Origin: Chloroflexota bacterium
GTDB lineage: Bacteria > Chloroflexota > UBA6077 > FW602-bin22
NCBI GenBank assembly: GCA_004297775.1
Contig: SCUE01000016.1
Span: 105,666 to 153,666, forward strand
Reading direction: 5' to 3'
DNA: 48,001 nt
In this document: in pieces, positions 25,693 through 33,659 of the stretch
Position numbering within the stretch: position 1 is the first letter of the stretch
Layout: each line of letters opens with the position of its first letter
Position numbers and translations under genes: made by a program
The notes under the pieces: generated by a model
The model's database searches: none
Told to the model about the DNA's origin: nothing
Seen by the model: only the letters and a program-made list of their open reading frames with translations

Positions 25693-25701
25693 ACTGAGTC
25701 G

Positions 25702-25950
25702 GTGAAGAGCGTCCGCTTGGGTCCTGAGCGCGACGAGCAGTTGGCGCGCGCGGCTCAAGCAGAAGGTCTGACCGAGTCGGAATACATCCGGCGCGCGCTC
25801 GATCGCGCGCTCGCGGAATTTGCCGCGCGCGGGACGCTACGCGAACGGCTCAGTGATGTGATTGGGAGCGTCCGGTCCAGCGGTGGTGTTGCGCGCCGCA
25901 CCAGCGAAGCGTTCGCGGAGCTCATGGACGAGGAGCGCAAGCGCCCGTGA
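25702..25950 (+). CDS. Ribbon-helix-helix antitoxin (VapB-like)
   Basis: An 82-residue antitoxin. The N-terminus MKSVRLGPERDEQLARAAQAEGLTESEYIRRALDRAL is a ribbon-helix-helix fold: a short strand, helix A, a turn with TESEY, and helix B ending in RRAL. The C-terminal part is charged and likely to wrap the toxin. The GTG start at 25702 has no visible ribosome site, and a -10-like element lies very close upstream, so the transcript may be leaderless; that is inference. Its TGA overlaps the GTG of the PIN toxin by four bases. It should bind the inverted repeat just upstream. Confidence 0.8.
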   Translation: MKSVRLGPERDEQLARAAQAEGLTESEYIRRALDRALAEFAARGTLRERLSDVIGSVRSSGGVARRTSEAFAELMDEERKRP

Positions 25951-26354
25951 CGGTGACCGACGCCGGACCGCTTATCGCACTACTCGATACTGGCGAATCC
26001 GACCACGACGCCTGCGTCGCTGCGCTTGGCTCGCTTCAGCCACCGCTCGTCACGACCTGGCCCGCGTTGACCGAGGCGATGTATCTGCTGGGTCGCAACA
26101 GCGGCTGGACAGGCCAGGAGCGGCTATGGCGATTGATCCAACGGCGGGATCTTGTGGTCCGTGACCTCGATGGCGCTCTGGTCGAACGGACGCATCACTT
26201 GATGGAGCGGTACCGCGACCTGCCTATGGCTCTGGCCGACGCATCGTTGATTTCCCTGGCGGATTCGCTACGAACTCGTCGCGTGTTCACCCTCGATGCA
26301 CGCTTCCGCATCTATCGCTCCGGAACTGGCCAGGCATTCGAGATCGTGCCCTGA
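25947..26354 (+). CDS. PIN-domain ribonuclease toxin (VapC-like)
   Basis: A 135-residue PIN-domain protein. The first metal Asp is in VTDAGPLIALLD, the conserved Glu in WPALTEAMYLL, and the C-terminal acidic pair in LADASLISLAD and FTLDARFRIYR, giving the quartet of acidic residues that binds Mg2+. VapC toxins cleave RNA, often tRNA or the sarcin-ricin loop; the target is not predictable here. The four-base overlap with the antitoxin gene shows translational coupling. The frame immediately after its stop carries a GH4 remnant. Confidence 0.87.
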   Translation: MTVTDAGPLIALLDTGESDHDACVAALGSLQPPLVTTWPALTEAMYLLGRNSGWTGQERLWRLIQRRDLVVRDLDGALVERTHHLMERYRDLPMALADASLISLADSLRTRRVFTLDARFRIYRSGTGQAFEIVP

Positions 26355-26530
26355 CCCCAAGAATCGCAATCATCGGCGCCGGCGGGTACGTCTTTCCGTT
26401 GCGACTGATCGGCGACCGGCTGAGCTTCCCGGCATTGCGAGACGCGACGCGGTCGCTGATGGATGTCAACATCGCTGGCGCGGAGCGGACCGCCGCCGCC
26501 ACACGCGAGCTTGTGAGGCACCGCGGCGAC
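26354..26530 (+). pseudogene. N-terminal fragment of a GH4 (alpha-galactosidase/alpha-glucosidase) gene
   Basis: Directly after the PIN stop, the +1 frame reads TPRIAIIGAGGYVFPLRLIG then DRLSFPALRDATRSLMDVN and GAERTAAATRELV. This is the NAD-binding start of family GH4 enzymes (IIGAGS-x-VF, LLSFPALRDATISLMDID). The similarity stops near 26520 and the remaining frame is short and overlaps the Uma2 gene end. No metal or catalytic part of GH4 is left, and no good start codon is seen, so it is a truncated remnant. The missing 3' part is not elsewhere in the window. Similarity is from memory of the family, not from a search. Confidence 0.7.
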
Positions 26531-26557
26531 TTCGCGGTCTGGCGCGTCAGCGCCGCG

Positions 26558-27130
26558 CTATGGCCGGACCGCGCGAACGAACAGGTCGTGGATGGGCAGA
26601 GCGAAGCCGGGTAGGAGTGGCGACGCGAGCGTGTCGGCCTCGAGAAGGGTGGCGACCAGGTGGAGCTGCAGCAGCTGCTCGCGGCGGTAGAGCTCGACCT
26701 GGCGCAATTGCCAATCGACGATCCAGTATTCGCGCACGCCGCGGCGCGAGTAGAGATTCAGCTTGGTCTCGCGGTCGCGCCGTTCGTTGTGGGCGCCGGG
26801 CGAGAGCACCTCGACGACGAGGTCGGGCGCGGCGTGGAAGTGGCCGGCCTGATCGAGTGCGCTGGCGAGCCGCTCGCGGCTGTACCAGGCGACGTCTGGC
26901 GCGACGTCGTCGTCCGGGGCGAAGATCACGCCCGGCGCGCCGTAGGCCTCTCCGGCGCCCGTCTGGAGGCTCCAGCGATCGAGAGCCCCAGTGGCGCGGC
27001 CGCAAACCAGTTGATGTTCGGCACCCGGCTGCTTGGACGCGTACAGCTGTCCATCGATGATCTCGCGCCGCTTGCCGTCGTCGGGCATCAGCTCCAGGTC
27101 GGCCGACGTGAAGCGCATCGCTTGCGCCAT
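26558..27130 (-). CDS. Uma2-family (DUF820) PD-(D/E)XK endonuclease-like protein
   Basis: A 190-residue protein of the Uma2/DUF820 family, a restriction-nuclease fold found in many copies in Chloroflexota and cyanobacteria. The core is PDLVVEVLSPGAHNERRDRE followed by TKLNLYSRRGVREYWIVD, holding the acidic-x-Lys catalytic set, with RREIIDGQLYA at the start. The biological role is unsettled; mobile-element-related endonuclease activity is suggested in the literature. The ATG at 27130 follows GGGAGG; a much longer open frame upstream is not real. It lies convergent to the GH4 remnant and divergent from the sulfatase gene. Confidence 0.85.
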   Translation of the reverse strand: MAQAMRFTSADLELMPDDGKRREIIDGQLYASKQPGAEHQLVCGRATGALDRWSLQTGAGEAYGAPGVIFAPDDDVAPDVAWYSRERLASALDQAGHFHAAPDLVVEVLSPGAHNERRDRETKLNLYSRRGVREYWIVDWQLRQVELYRREQLLQLHLVATLLEADTLASPLLPGFALPIHDLFVRAVRP

Positions 27131-27295
27131 AGGTTCCTCCCGCGCCGAGGAAATCATACCAGGCAGGACGGCCCCGCACCGTCTCGCTCCACCCGTTCGG
27201 GCCAGACCGTCGTGAATTCGGTATCTCGGTGCGCGCGGCTCGCGCAAGGCTGATCCGATCGATGTCCACCACCTGTGGTACCCTGCCTCAACCAA

Positions 27296-28750
27296 GTGTC
27301 GCCAAACATCATTCTCTTCAACCCCGACGAATGGCGGGCCGATTGCACCGGCTGCTACGGCGATCCGACCGTACAGACGCCGAGCCTCGATGCGTTGGCG
27401 GCACGGGGCGTGCGCTTCGACCAATGTCACGCGCAGCATCCGGTCTGTTCGCCATCGCGATGCTCGTTCATGACCGGGTGGTACCCGCATGTGCGCGGGC
27501 ACCGCACGCTCTGGCACCTGCTCAGCCCCGACGAGCCGAACCTGCTGCGCTACCTGACGCAGGCCGGCTACGACGTGCGCTGGTACGGCAAGAACGATCT
27601 GCTCGCGCCCGAGTGCTTCGCATCGAGCGTGGCCGAGGCGGGAACGGCCTCCTCCTCATCGTTCGCGCCCCACGTCAACCCCTGGCCGGCTGGCGACCCG
27701 CGGCGAATGAGTTTCCTGTTTGCGCCGGGGGGTGACCCGCGCGACCATCAGGACTACGCGAACGTCCAGCGCGGGATCGAGTTCCTGCGCCAACCGCGCG
27801 ATCGCCCGTTCTGCCTCTACCTGCCGCTGACGATGCCGCACTGTCCGTACACCGCCCCCAAGCCGTACCGCCACATGTACGATCCGGACGCCCTGCCGCC
27901 GCTACTCCCGACGGTCGGCGGCAAACCCTCGTTCTATCGACGGATTCGCGAGACGCGTCGGCTCGATGAAGTTGACGACCGGACGCTTCGCGAGATCCGA
28001 GCCGTATACCTCGGCATGATCTCCTACTCGGATTGGTTGCTCGGCGAACTCCTCCGTACCCTCGACGAAACCGGGTTGTCCGAAAACACCATCGTGATCG
28101 CTTTTTCCGACCATGGCGATTGGGCGGGCGACTACGGGCTGGTCGAGAAATGGCCGTCGGCGCTCGATGACACCATCACACGCGTGCCGTTCGTCGTGGC
28201 CGGGCACGGCATCGCGCGTGGCCACACGGTGCGCGAAGTGACCGAGTTGTTCGATCTGACGCCGACGGTTCTCGAACTGGCCGGCATCCAACCGCGCCAC
28301 ACCGTTCAGGCGCGCTCCCTGGTGCCGCAACTGCGTGGCGCGGCGGGCGACCGCGATCGAGCCGCGTTTGCCGAAGGTGGCTACGATCCACACGAGCCCC
28401 ACTGTTTCGAGGGGCGGCCCGATCGCGACGCGTTCGCGCGCGATCCGAACAACATCTACTTCCCGAAGGGCGCGCTGCAGCAGGCGGAACCAGCGACCGT
28501 CTGCCGGGCCATGATGGTGCGAACCGGTTCGCACAAGCTCATTCGCCGCGCCGCCGACCGCTCCGAGTTGTACGACCTCGTCGCGGATCCCACGGAACTC
28601 CGCAATCTGTACGACGATCCGACGCACGCCGGAGTCCGCGCCCAACTCGAAGCGCGGCTGCTGGAGTGGATGCTCACGACGGCGGACGTGACGCCCTTCC
28701 AGGAGTATCCACGCGGTTTCACCGCGGAGTGGGTCGGCTCGCGGCACTAA
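27296..28750 (+). CDS. Sulfatase (arylsulfatase family, Cys-type)
   Basis: A 484-residue sulfatase. The signature HPVCSPSRCSFMTGWYPH holds the Cys (C51) that is oxidised to formylglycine by an activating enzyme; no such enzyme is in the window. The N-terminal metal Asp is in PNIILFNPDEWRADCTG, and the second metal pair in AFSDHGDWAGDYGL. The C-terminal subdomain ends with ELYDLVADPTELRNLYDDP, typical of the family. There is no signal peptide, so it may act in the cytoplasm. I use the GTG at 27296, next to the conserved start; a GTG seven codons upstream is possible. It hydrolyses a sulfate ester of unknown identity. Confidence 0.93.
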   Translation: MSPNIILFNPDEWRADCTGCYGDPTVQTPSLDALAARGVRFDQCHAQHPVCSPSRCSFMTGWYPHVRGHRTLWHLLSPDEPNLLRYLTQAGYDVRWYGKNDLLAPECFASSVAEAGTASSSSFAPHVNPWPAGDPRRMSFLFAPGGDPRDHQDYANVQRGIEFLRQPRDRPFCLYLPLTMPHCPYTAPKPYRHMYDPDALPPLLPTVGGKPSFYRRIRETRRLDEVDDRTLREIRAVYLGMISYSDWLLGELLRTLDETGLSENTIVIAFSDHGDWAGDYGLVEKWPSALDDTITRVPFVVAGHGIARGHTVREVTELFDLTPTVLELAGIQPRHTVQARSLVPQLRGAAGDRDRAAFAEGGYDPHEPHCFEGRPDRDAFARDPNNIYFPKGALQQAEPATVCRAMMVRTGSHKLIRRAADRSELYDLVADPTELRNLYDDPTHAGVRAQLEARLLEWMLTTADVTPFQEYPRGFTAEWVGSRH

Positions 28751-28849
28751 CTCGACTTTGCCCGCTTGGGGCCTGATTCGGGGCTGGTTTCGGTCGAACG
28801 AACGCCCGGCTCCCGTGCCGGTAGGACCAGTGCGCCGTTGGCGCCAGAC

Positions 28850-29458
28850 TCACCGACGCAGCGCCCGTGGAATCACGAACTTGCTGGCGGTGTGCGTCGC
28901 AGAGAACGCGGCGACTTTGACGTCGACGAGGCCGACCGCCTTCGCGGCGGCGAAGATGTCGACATCGCGCAGATCGCGGCGGCCCTTGGGCGAGATTACC
29001 CAGATCGCGCCGTTCGGACTCAGCGACTCACGCAGTTCGGTCAGCGGCGCCAGGTCGTCAAGCCGATCGATGCCGAGAAAGACGATGTCGATCGGCGGTT
29101 CTGGCGCGTCCACGATGTCGCCGACGCGCTCGACCAGGTCGCGCCGAAACGACTCGTCGGGCACGTCGATGACGGCGATCGACTGACCGGCTTTCACACC
29201 GAGCTTGTCGAGCCGGCTCGGCGGGTTGGTGACGCGTTTCGCCCACCGCTCCGCTTGCGGCCCCAGTTCGAACCGCGCCGTGCCTTCGGGAAAGGTAACG
29301 ATGAGTTCGCCATTCTCGGCGTTGACCGCCGAGATATCGCGAAACGGAATCCTGAGTCGGAATTCGCCACGGAAGGTGAGTTCAGTCGTCTCGCAGTGCG
29401 CCTTGCCCACCGCGCGTCGACCGTTCCACGTCACCGCGCAGTTCGCTTCCAAACCCAT
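28850..29458 (-). CDS. DUF3052-like protein
   Basis: A 202-residue soluble protein. The C-terminal half, KLGVKAGQSIAVIDVPDESF then DIVFLGIDRLDDLAPLTELRESLSPNGAIWVISPKG, resembles the DUF3052 family, which has a Rossmann-like SAM-fold shape without clear catalytic residues. The N-terminal half has beta strands (LTFRGEFRLRIPFRDISAVNAENGELIVTF) like a small PH-like or beta-barrel domain. Function is unknown. The ATG at 29458 is the first in frame. It is divergent from the broken MNT gene. Confidence 0.7.
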   Translation of the reverse strand: MGLEANCAVTWNGRRAVGKAHCETTELTFRGEFRLRIPFRDISAVNAENGELIVTFPEGTARFELGPQAERWAKRVTNPPSRLDKLGVKAGQSIAVIDVPDESFRRDLVERVGDIVDAPEPPIDIVFLGIDRLDDLAPLTELRESLSPNGAIWVISPKGRRDLRDVDIFAAAKAVGLVDVKVAAFSATHTASKFVIPRALRR

Positions 29459-29524
29459 TCATGCCTCCGCCGCGCGCGCTTCCAAGAGAGCAACTGGCTT
29501 CCGCCGATCAAGTTTGCGGGCGCT

Positions 29525-29882
29525 ATGATGGGATCAATCGTGGATGAGTGTCGGACCGTTCCGCGCGAAGCGCTCGACGACATCGTTCGACGCATTGTCG
29601 CGGTCGCGGCCCCGGACCGCATCATCCTGTTTGGATCAGCCGCGCGAAGGAATACGGGTCCGCACAGCGATGTCGATTTGCTCGTCATCAAGTCCGGCGC
29701 ATTCGATCGCGCCGGCGTTACCAATGCGATCTACCGAGGCGATCTACCGAGCGGCGATCGGCGCGTCGGAAGCAGTCGACGCCATTGTCGCGCGCCCGGA
29801 GGATGTCGATCGATACCGCGAGAGTGAAGCGCTCATCGTTGCTCCTGCTCTCCGGGAGGGCAGGCTCTTCTATGCCGCGTGA
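29525..29882 (+). pseudogene. MNT-domain nucleotidyltransferase (MntA-like) antitoxin gene, frameshifted by a 13-bp tandem duplication
   Basis: The start frame reads MMGSIVDECRTVPREALDDI and then IILFGSAARRNTGPHSDVDL, with the GS-x10-D-x-D site of MNT nucleotidyltransferases. After about residue 74 the frame becomes unrelated and stops at 29827. The conserved C-terminus (SEAVDAIVARPEDVDRYRES, LIVAPALREGRLFYAA) continues in another frame to 29882. At the switch the 13 bases GCGATCTACCGAG occur twice in a row (29726-29738 and 29739-29751). Removing one copy restores a continuous family-like protein reading NAIYRAAIGASEAVDAIV. In intact systems MntA AMPylates and silences its HEPN toxin. Confidence 0.85.
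29726..29751 (+). repeat. Perfect 13-bp tandem duplication inside the MNT gene
   Basis: The unit GCGATCTACCGAG occurs twice back to back. Thirteen is not a multiple of three, so the second copy shifts the frame. It is the direct cause of the break in the MNT gene and looks recent, since both copies are identical. Confidence 0.95.
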
Positions 29883-30057
29883 GCGGTTCGCGCCCGACGA
29901 GCCCCGCGAGTGGCTGAATCGTTCGCGAAGTAACCTCATGCGCGCGAGGCGTGTCGAGGTCGGCATTTACCTCGAGGATCTTTGTTTCGATGCGCAGCAA
30001 GCCGCGGAGAAGGCAATCAAGGCAGTGCCGACCGAACACCGACCGCGATGCGACTGA
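29872..30057 (+). pseudogene. HEPN-domain toxin gene, 3'-truncated
   Basis: The ATG overlaps the end of the MNT frame by 11 bases, the usual arrangement. The product begins MPRERFAPDEPREWLNRSRS and NLMRARRVEVGIYLEDLCFD, then AQQAAEKAIKA, a standard HEPN start (DPREWL-RRARSNL, LEDLCFHAQQAAEKALKA). After that the frame ends with an unrelated PTEHRPRCD at 61 residues, where a complete HEPN protein has about 130. The R-x4-6-H RNase motif in the missing half is absent, and I find it in no other frame downstream to 30198. The toxin is therefore very likely inactive. Confidence 0.75.
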
Positions 30058-30198
30058 TCGTCTGGCGGATCCCTCGAATGGGCTCCCCAGAGATTGAAAC
30101 GACCAATGATTCCATTCACCCGCGCATCTCGCGAACGGGTACCATTCGGGTCAAGCGCGATCGAGATCGCCGTCGGTCGCCGCCAGGGAGATGGGCAG

Positions 30199-30747
30199 AT
30201 GCCGAATCGGGAGTTCTCGAAGCCGACGGAAGCGGTGCGCACGGTGCGTCAGGCGCGCGTGTATCACCCGGAACCGGTGTCAGCGGACGCTGTAAACGAG
30301 TTGCTGCAGGTTGCCCGGTGGACTGGCAGTTCGCGGAATACCCAGCCGTGGCACTTCATCGTCATCGACGATGGCGAGCAACTGCGGCGCATCAGCGAAC
30401 TACGGACGCCCATCAACTGGGTCGCCGGCGCACCGCTCGGCATCGCGCTGGTACTGGATGGGGCGAATCCGTCCAGCGAGGGGTACGATGAGGGGCGCGT
30501 CACCGAGCGCATCTTGATCGCGGCGAACATGCTCGGGCTGGGCGGCGGCGTCGCGTTCTATGGCGACGAGGCTCAGCAGGCCGAGGGCAAGCGCATTCTC
30601 GGCATTCCGTCGGAGAAGTTGGCTCGCTCAGTCGTCATCATCGGGCGCCCGGTCACCATCAAAGACCCGCGGCCGAATCGCTCCCAACCTGGTCGAAAGC
30701 CGCTCTCCGAGATCGTCAGTCACAACCGCATGGGCGTCACCAGGTAG
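30199..30747 (+). CDS. Nitroreductase-family oxidoreductase
   Basis: A 182-residue FMN enzyme of the nitroreductase fold. The FMN phosphate block is EAVRTVRQARVYHPEPVSAD, then LLQVARWTGSSRNTQPWHFIVI, and the second half has RILIAANMLGLGGGVAFYGDE and LGIPSEKLARSVVIIGRP. The ATG at 30199 follows AGGGAG by eight bases. Like the copy at 1917-2498 it should reduce nitro groups or quinones with NAD(P)H; the substrate is unknown. It stands alone, after the broken HEPN/MNT pair. The open frame upstream of its start is not part of the gene. Confidence 0.87.
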   Translation: MPNREFSKPTEAVRTVRQARVYHPEPVSADAVNELLQVARWTGSSRNTQPWHFIVIDDGEQLRRISELRTPINWVAGAPLGIALVLDGANPSSEGYDEGRVTERILIAANMLGLGGGVAFYGDEAQQAEGKRILGIPSEKLARSVVIIGRPVTIKDPRPNRSQPGRKPLSEIVSHNRMGVTR

Positions 30748-30794
30748 GGAGATCCTCATCCCGGAGACGCCCTCACCCCGACCCTCTCCCAGGC

Positions 30795-31493
30795 TCACCA
30801 CCAGGCCGCGGCTCGTGCGCGCCAGGCGAGGAGGACGTTGACCGCGAAGGCGAGCGCGAGAAGGATGATTCCCAGGGCGATCGCGCGCGCGAAGTCGCCG
30901 CGGCTCGTGTCGAGCGCGATCGCGGTCGTCAGCACGCGCGTCTGACCGGCGAGATTTCCACCGACCATCAGTGACGCGCCCACTTCGGAGATCGCGCGCC
31001 CGAATCCGGCCGCGATCGCCAGCATTACCTGCGGCAGCGCGGCGAAGACGAGCTCGCGGCCCAGGTCGATCCCTCCGGCGCCATCGGCACGCAGCGCCTC
31101 GGCGATGTGCCGGTCGATCAGTTCGAGCGCGCCGCGGGTGACCCCCGCGACGATCGGCGCGGCCACGATCGTCTGCGCGACCGCCATCGCCTCCGGCGTG
31201 TACAGGAGCGCCAGCGCACCCAGCGGACCGGTTCGCCAGAGAAAGACTGTGACGACCAGGCCAACGACGACCGGTGGCAGGCCCATTCCGGTGTTGACCA
31301 CGGCGTCAAGCAGCGCGCGGCCTCGGAACTGACGCGTCGCGAGAACGACGCCAACCGGAATTCCGACGATCGCGGCCAGGATGGTCGCACCGACCGAGAC
31401 CCGCAGTGAGAGTGCGGCGATCGCGAGGACCTCCCGATCGGCCCGGAGCAGGAGCGCAATCGCCTCAGACAGTCCGAGCCAGAGCAGATCCAC
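30795..31493 (-). CDS. ABC transporter permease, tungstate (TupB)-like
   Basis: A 232-residue inner-membrane permease with about five to six helices (for example SLRVSVGATILAAIVGIPVGVVL and VVVGLVVTVFL). The cytoplasmic EAA loop is seen as AEALRADGAGGIDLGRELVF, and the AISEVGASLMVGGNL stretch is typical of the tungstate/molybdate permease group, best fitting TupB. A tungstate importer also needs a binding protein and an ATPase; neither is next to this gene, so the partners must be encoded elsewhere or lie beyond what I see. The GTG start has no strong ribosome site. Confidence 0.82.
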   Translation of the reverse strand: MDLLWLGLSEAIALLLRADREVLAIAALSLRVSVGATILAAIVGIPVGVVLATRQFRGRALLDAVVNTGMGLPPVVVGLVVTVFLWRTGPLGALALLYTPEAMAVAQTIVAAPIVAGVTRGALELIDRHIAEALRADGAGGIDLGRELVFAALPQVMLAIAAGFGRAISEVGASLMVGGNLAGQTRVLTTAIALDTSRGDFARAIALGIILLALAFAVNVLLAWRARAAAWW

Positions 31494-31588
31494 GGCCGCT
31501 TATGGTACGTGGCGGACGGACGGTCGCGTTTGCTCGCACCTGATTGGCGCGAGGGCGGGCGGCATACCCGCCGTTCCCGGTTGCGCGG

Positions 31589-32764
31589 TTACAGCGCCAG
31601 GCGAAAGATCTCGCGCAATTCGGCGGCGCTCCGAATTGGGCGCGGCGCGTTGGCGAGATCCGGCGGTCGCTTCGCGTAGTCGTCGGCCAGTGAATCGAGC
31701 ACCTCGGCCGTCGCGCCGAACTCGCGCAGCGGTCGGTGCGTGCCGACGTCGACGAGCAATTGCCGGATGGCGTCGATGCCGCGCTGGGCGACGTCGCGAT
31801 CGGAGAGCCCCTCGGTTGGCACACCGAGGGCCTCGGCGACGTCGACGAGTTTCTCGACGCAGCCGTTCAGGCTGAACTCGAGCAGATACGGCAGCAGTAG
31901 GCCGAGCGAGAGACCGTGCGGGATCCGATACCGGTCGCCGACGACCTGCGACACCGGATGAACGATGTGCAGGCCGGCATTGCCGAAGCCGAGACCGACC
32001 AGAACGCTGGCCGCGTACATCATCGCTGAGCGCGCCTCCATGTCCTCACCGTTGGCAACGGCGCGCCGGAGGTACCGCCCGCAGATCCGCACCGCTTCAA
32101 GATTGAGCAGATCGGCCATCGGATTGTGCCGGCGATTCGTGTAGCTCTCGACCGCCTGCGTGAGCGCGTCAGTGCCGGCCACCGCCGTGACATGCGCCGG
32201 GGCGCCGCGGGTCAATTCCGGATCGCAAATCGTCACGTTCGAGCGAAATCGCGCGATCAGCCAGTGCTTGATTCCGGTTGCCGGATCGATCGCGCCCGCG
32301 CCGCGTGTCATGTCGGCGCCGGTGCCCGATGTCGTTGCCAGGAGGACCAGCCGAGGCCCGCGTTTGAGCGTCGCCGCTCTGGTCGGATCGACGTAGTCCA
32401 TGAAGGAGCCGCCGTTGGCGACGATCGTACTGGTCGCCTTCGCCGAGTCGAGGGTCGATCCCCCGCCGACCGCGACGAGCGTGTCGTATTCACCCGACTT
32501 GCAATACTCGACGGCCGCCGCGACCGCCGGCAGCGTCGGTTCGGTCACGACGTCGTCCCAGACCGAGACGGCCAGCCCAGCGTCCCGGAGCGACTTTTCG
32601 ATGCCGTCGACGATCCCGGTTCCGCGGACGACCTTGTCGGTCATCAGCATCACGTGCTTCGCGCCGATGCCAGCCGTGCGCGGACCGGTCTGCGCGGCGG
32701 CGCCCACGCCGAAGACGATACCCTCCGAGGGCAGACTGAACTCGAAACTCGCCGCGTACGTCAC
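31589..32764 (-). CDS. Iron-containing (group III) alcohol dehydrogenase family protein
   Basis: A 391-residue dehydrogenase. The NAD-binding GGGS (100-103, VAVGGGSTLDSAKA) and TTSGTGAD block are typical. Metal-binding residues are D199 in GTDALTQAVE, H269 or H266 in GLHIVHPVSQ and H283 in RIPHGLS. Position 203 is Gln where many members have His, a common variant whose effect on metal use is not clear. It may reduce a keto- or aldehyde substrate, or act as a maleylacetate-reductase-like enzyme; this cannot be settled. A GGGGAGG site precedes the GTG at 32764. OsmC follows 75 bases upstream on the same strand. Confidence 0.9.
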   Translation of the reverse strand: MTYAASFEFSLPSEGIVFGVGAAAQTGPRTAGIGAKHVMLMTDKVVRGTGIVDGIEKSLRDAGLAVSVWDDVVTEPTLPAVAAAVEYCKSGEYDTLVAVGGGSTLDSAKATSTIVANGGSFMDYVDPTRAATLKRGPRLVLLATTSGTGADMTRGAGAIDPATGIKHWLIARFRSNVTICDPELTRGAPAHVTAVAGTDALTQAVESYTNRRHNPMADLLNLEAVRICGRYLRRAVANGEDMEARSAMMYAASVLVGLGFGNAGLHIVHPVSQVVGDRYRIPHGLSLGLLLPYLLEFSLNGCVEKLVDVAEALGVPTEGLSDRDVAQRGIDAIRQLLVDVGTHRPLREFGATAEVLDSLADDYAKRPPDLANAPRPIRSAAELREIFRLAL

Positions 32765-32839
32765 GCAATTCCTCCCCGCGCCGTGTGCGCGGAGGCAGCA
32801 TAGCCGGCGCGCACACGGCGCGCCGGCCCTGGTGAAGAT

Positions 32840-33370
32840 CTACTGGCGAGCGACGCCGTTGTGGCTGTATGTGCCCGCAATTGGCACGGCGCGCTGAATG
32901 ATGTCCAGCACCGGGCAATGCTCGTTGACGGTCGCGACGAGACGGTCGATCTCCTCGCGCGAAGCCGAACTCCGAACATCGACGTCGAACCGCACTTCCT
33001 TGTACCCGGCCGGTACGTCCGCCACGCCGTAGAAGCCGCGCGCGTCGAGCGTGCCCTTGGCGCTGATCGAGATGCTGTCGAATGGGATGCCGAGCACCCG
33101 CGCATACGTGGCGTACACGATCTCCTGGCATGTCCCGAGCGCGGCCAACACCAGTTCGACCGGGTTCGGTCCGGTGTCGGTTCCGCCGAGAACGGCCGGC
33201 TCGTCGACGATCAGGCTGTGCGTCCGAATCGTCGCCTCGGTGGCGTACCCATCGACGAGTTTCGAGTCCGCGCCGAACTCGACGATTGCCTTCTCACCGG
33301 CATTCTTGAAGTGCTCGCGCATTCCGGCGATCGTCTCCGCGAGTTGATCTTTCTTGACGTCAACAGCCAC
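32840..33370 (-). CDS. OsmC-family peroxiredoxin-like protein
   Basis: A 176-residue protein of the OsmC/Ohr fold. The two redox Cys are C81 in LAALGTCQEIVYA and C152 in NEHCPVLDII, in the usual spacing. The N-terminal extension of about 30 residues is typical of OsmC-like rather than Ohr proteins. It should reduce organic hydroperoxides with a thiol partner. The GTG at 33370 has GAGGAG upstream and a consensus sigma-70 promoter farther up. The iron-type dehydrogenase gene lies 75 bases downstream and may be cotranscribed. Confidence 0.9.
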   Translation of the reverse strand: MAVDVKKDQLAETIAGMREHFKNAGEKAIVEFGADSKLVDGYATEATIRTHSLIVDEPAVLGGTDTGPNPVELVLAALGTCQEIVYATYARVLGIPFDSISISAKGTLDARGFYGVADVPAGYKEVRFDVDVRSSASREEIDRLVATVNEHCPVLDIIQRAVPIAGTYSHNGVARQ

Positions 33371-33399
33371 GTGCTTCTCCTCAGTCGATTACTGGCGAA

Positions 33400-33428
33400 A
33401 AGATAACTATTCAAATCTTCTTAGTCAA
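33400..33428 (-). promoter_or_regulatory. Sigma-70-type promoter of the osmC-like gene
   Basis: Read on the minus strand, TTGACT (33428-33423) and TATCTT (33405-33400) are 17 bases apart, with the GTG start about 30 bases further on. The extended -35 CTTGACTAA (33421-33429) is the same nine bases found at the promoter of the YCII-like gene at 22954-22962, hinting at a shared regulator. Confidence 0.65.
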
Positions 33429-33659
33429 GATTGCATGGCGGTGCGCGGCGTCGACAGCTACTATCTGTGTCTGGGCAAATGGTTCGGCTCCCCAGGCACG
33501 GAGCGCACACCCGGATGGCGTTCACTGCGCGGCGCTGGCGTGGGATGGCGCGGCGAGAGCCGGACACGGTTTACGATATAGGCGACGCGACGCTGTCCGG
33601 CTGTCGCGCCGGATGCCGGCCACCGGGGCGCGGCAATCGAACCGTGGAGAGGTCTGCCA

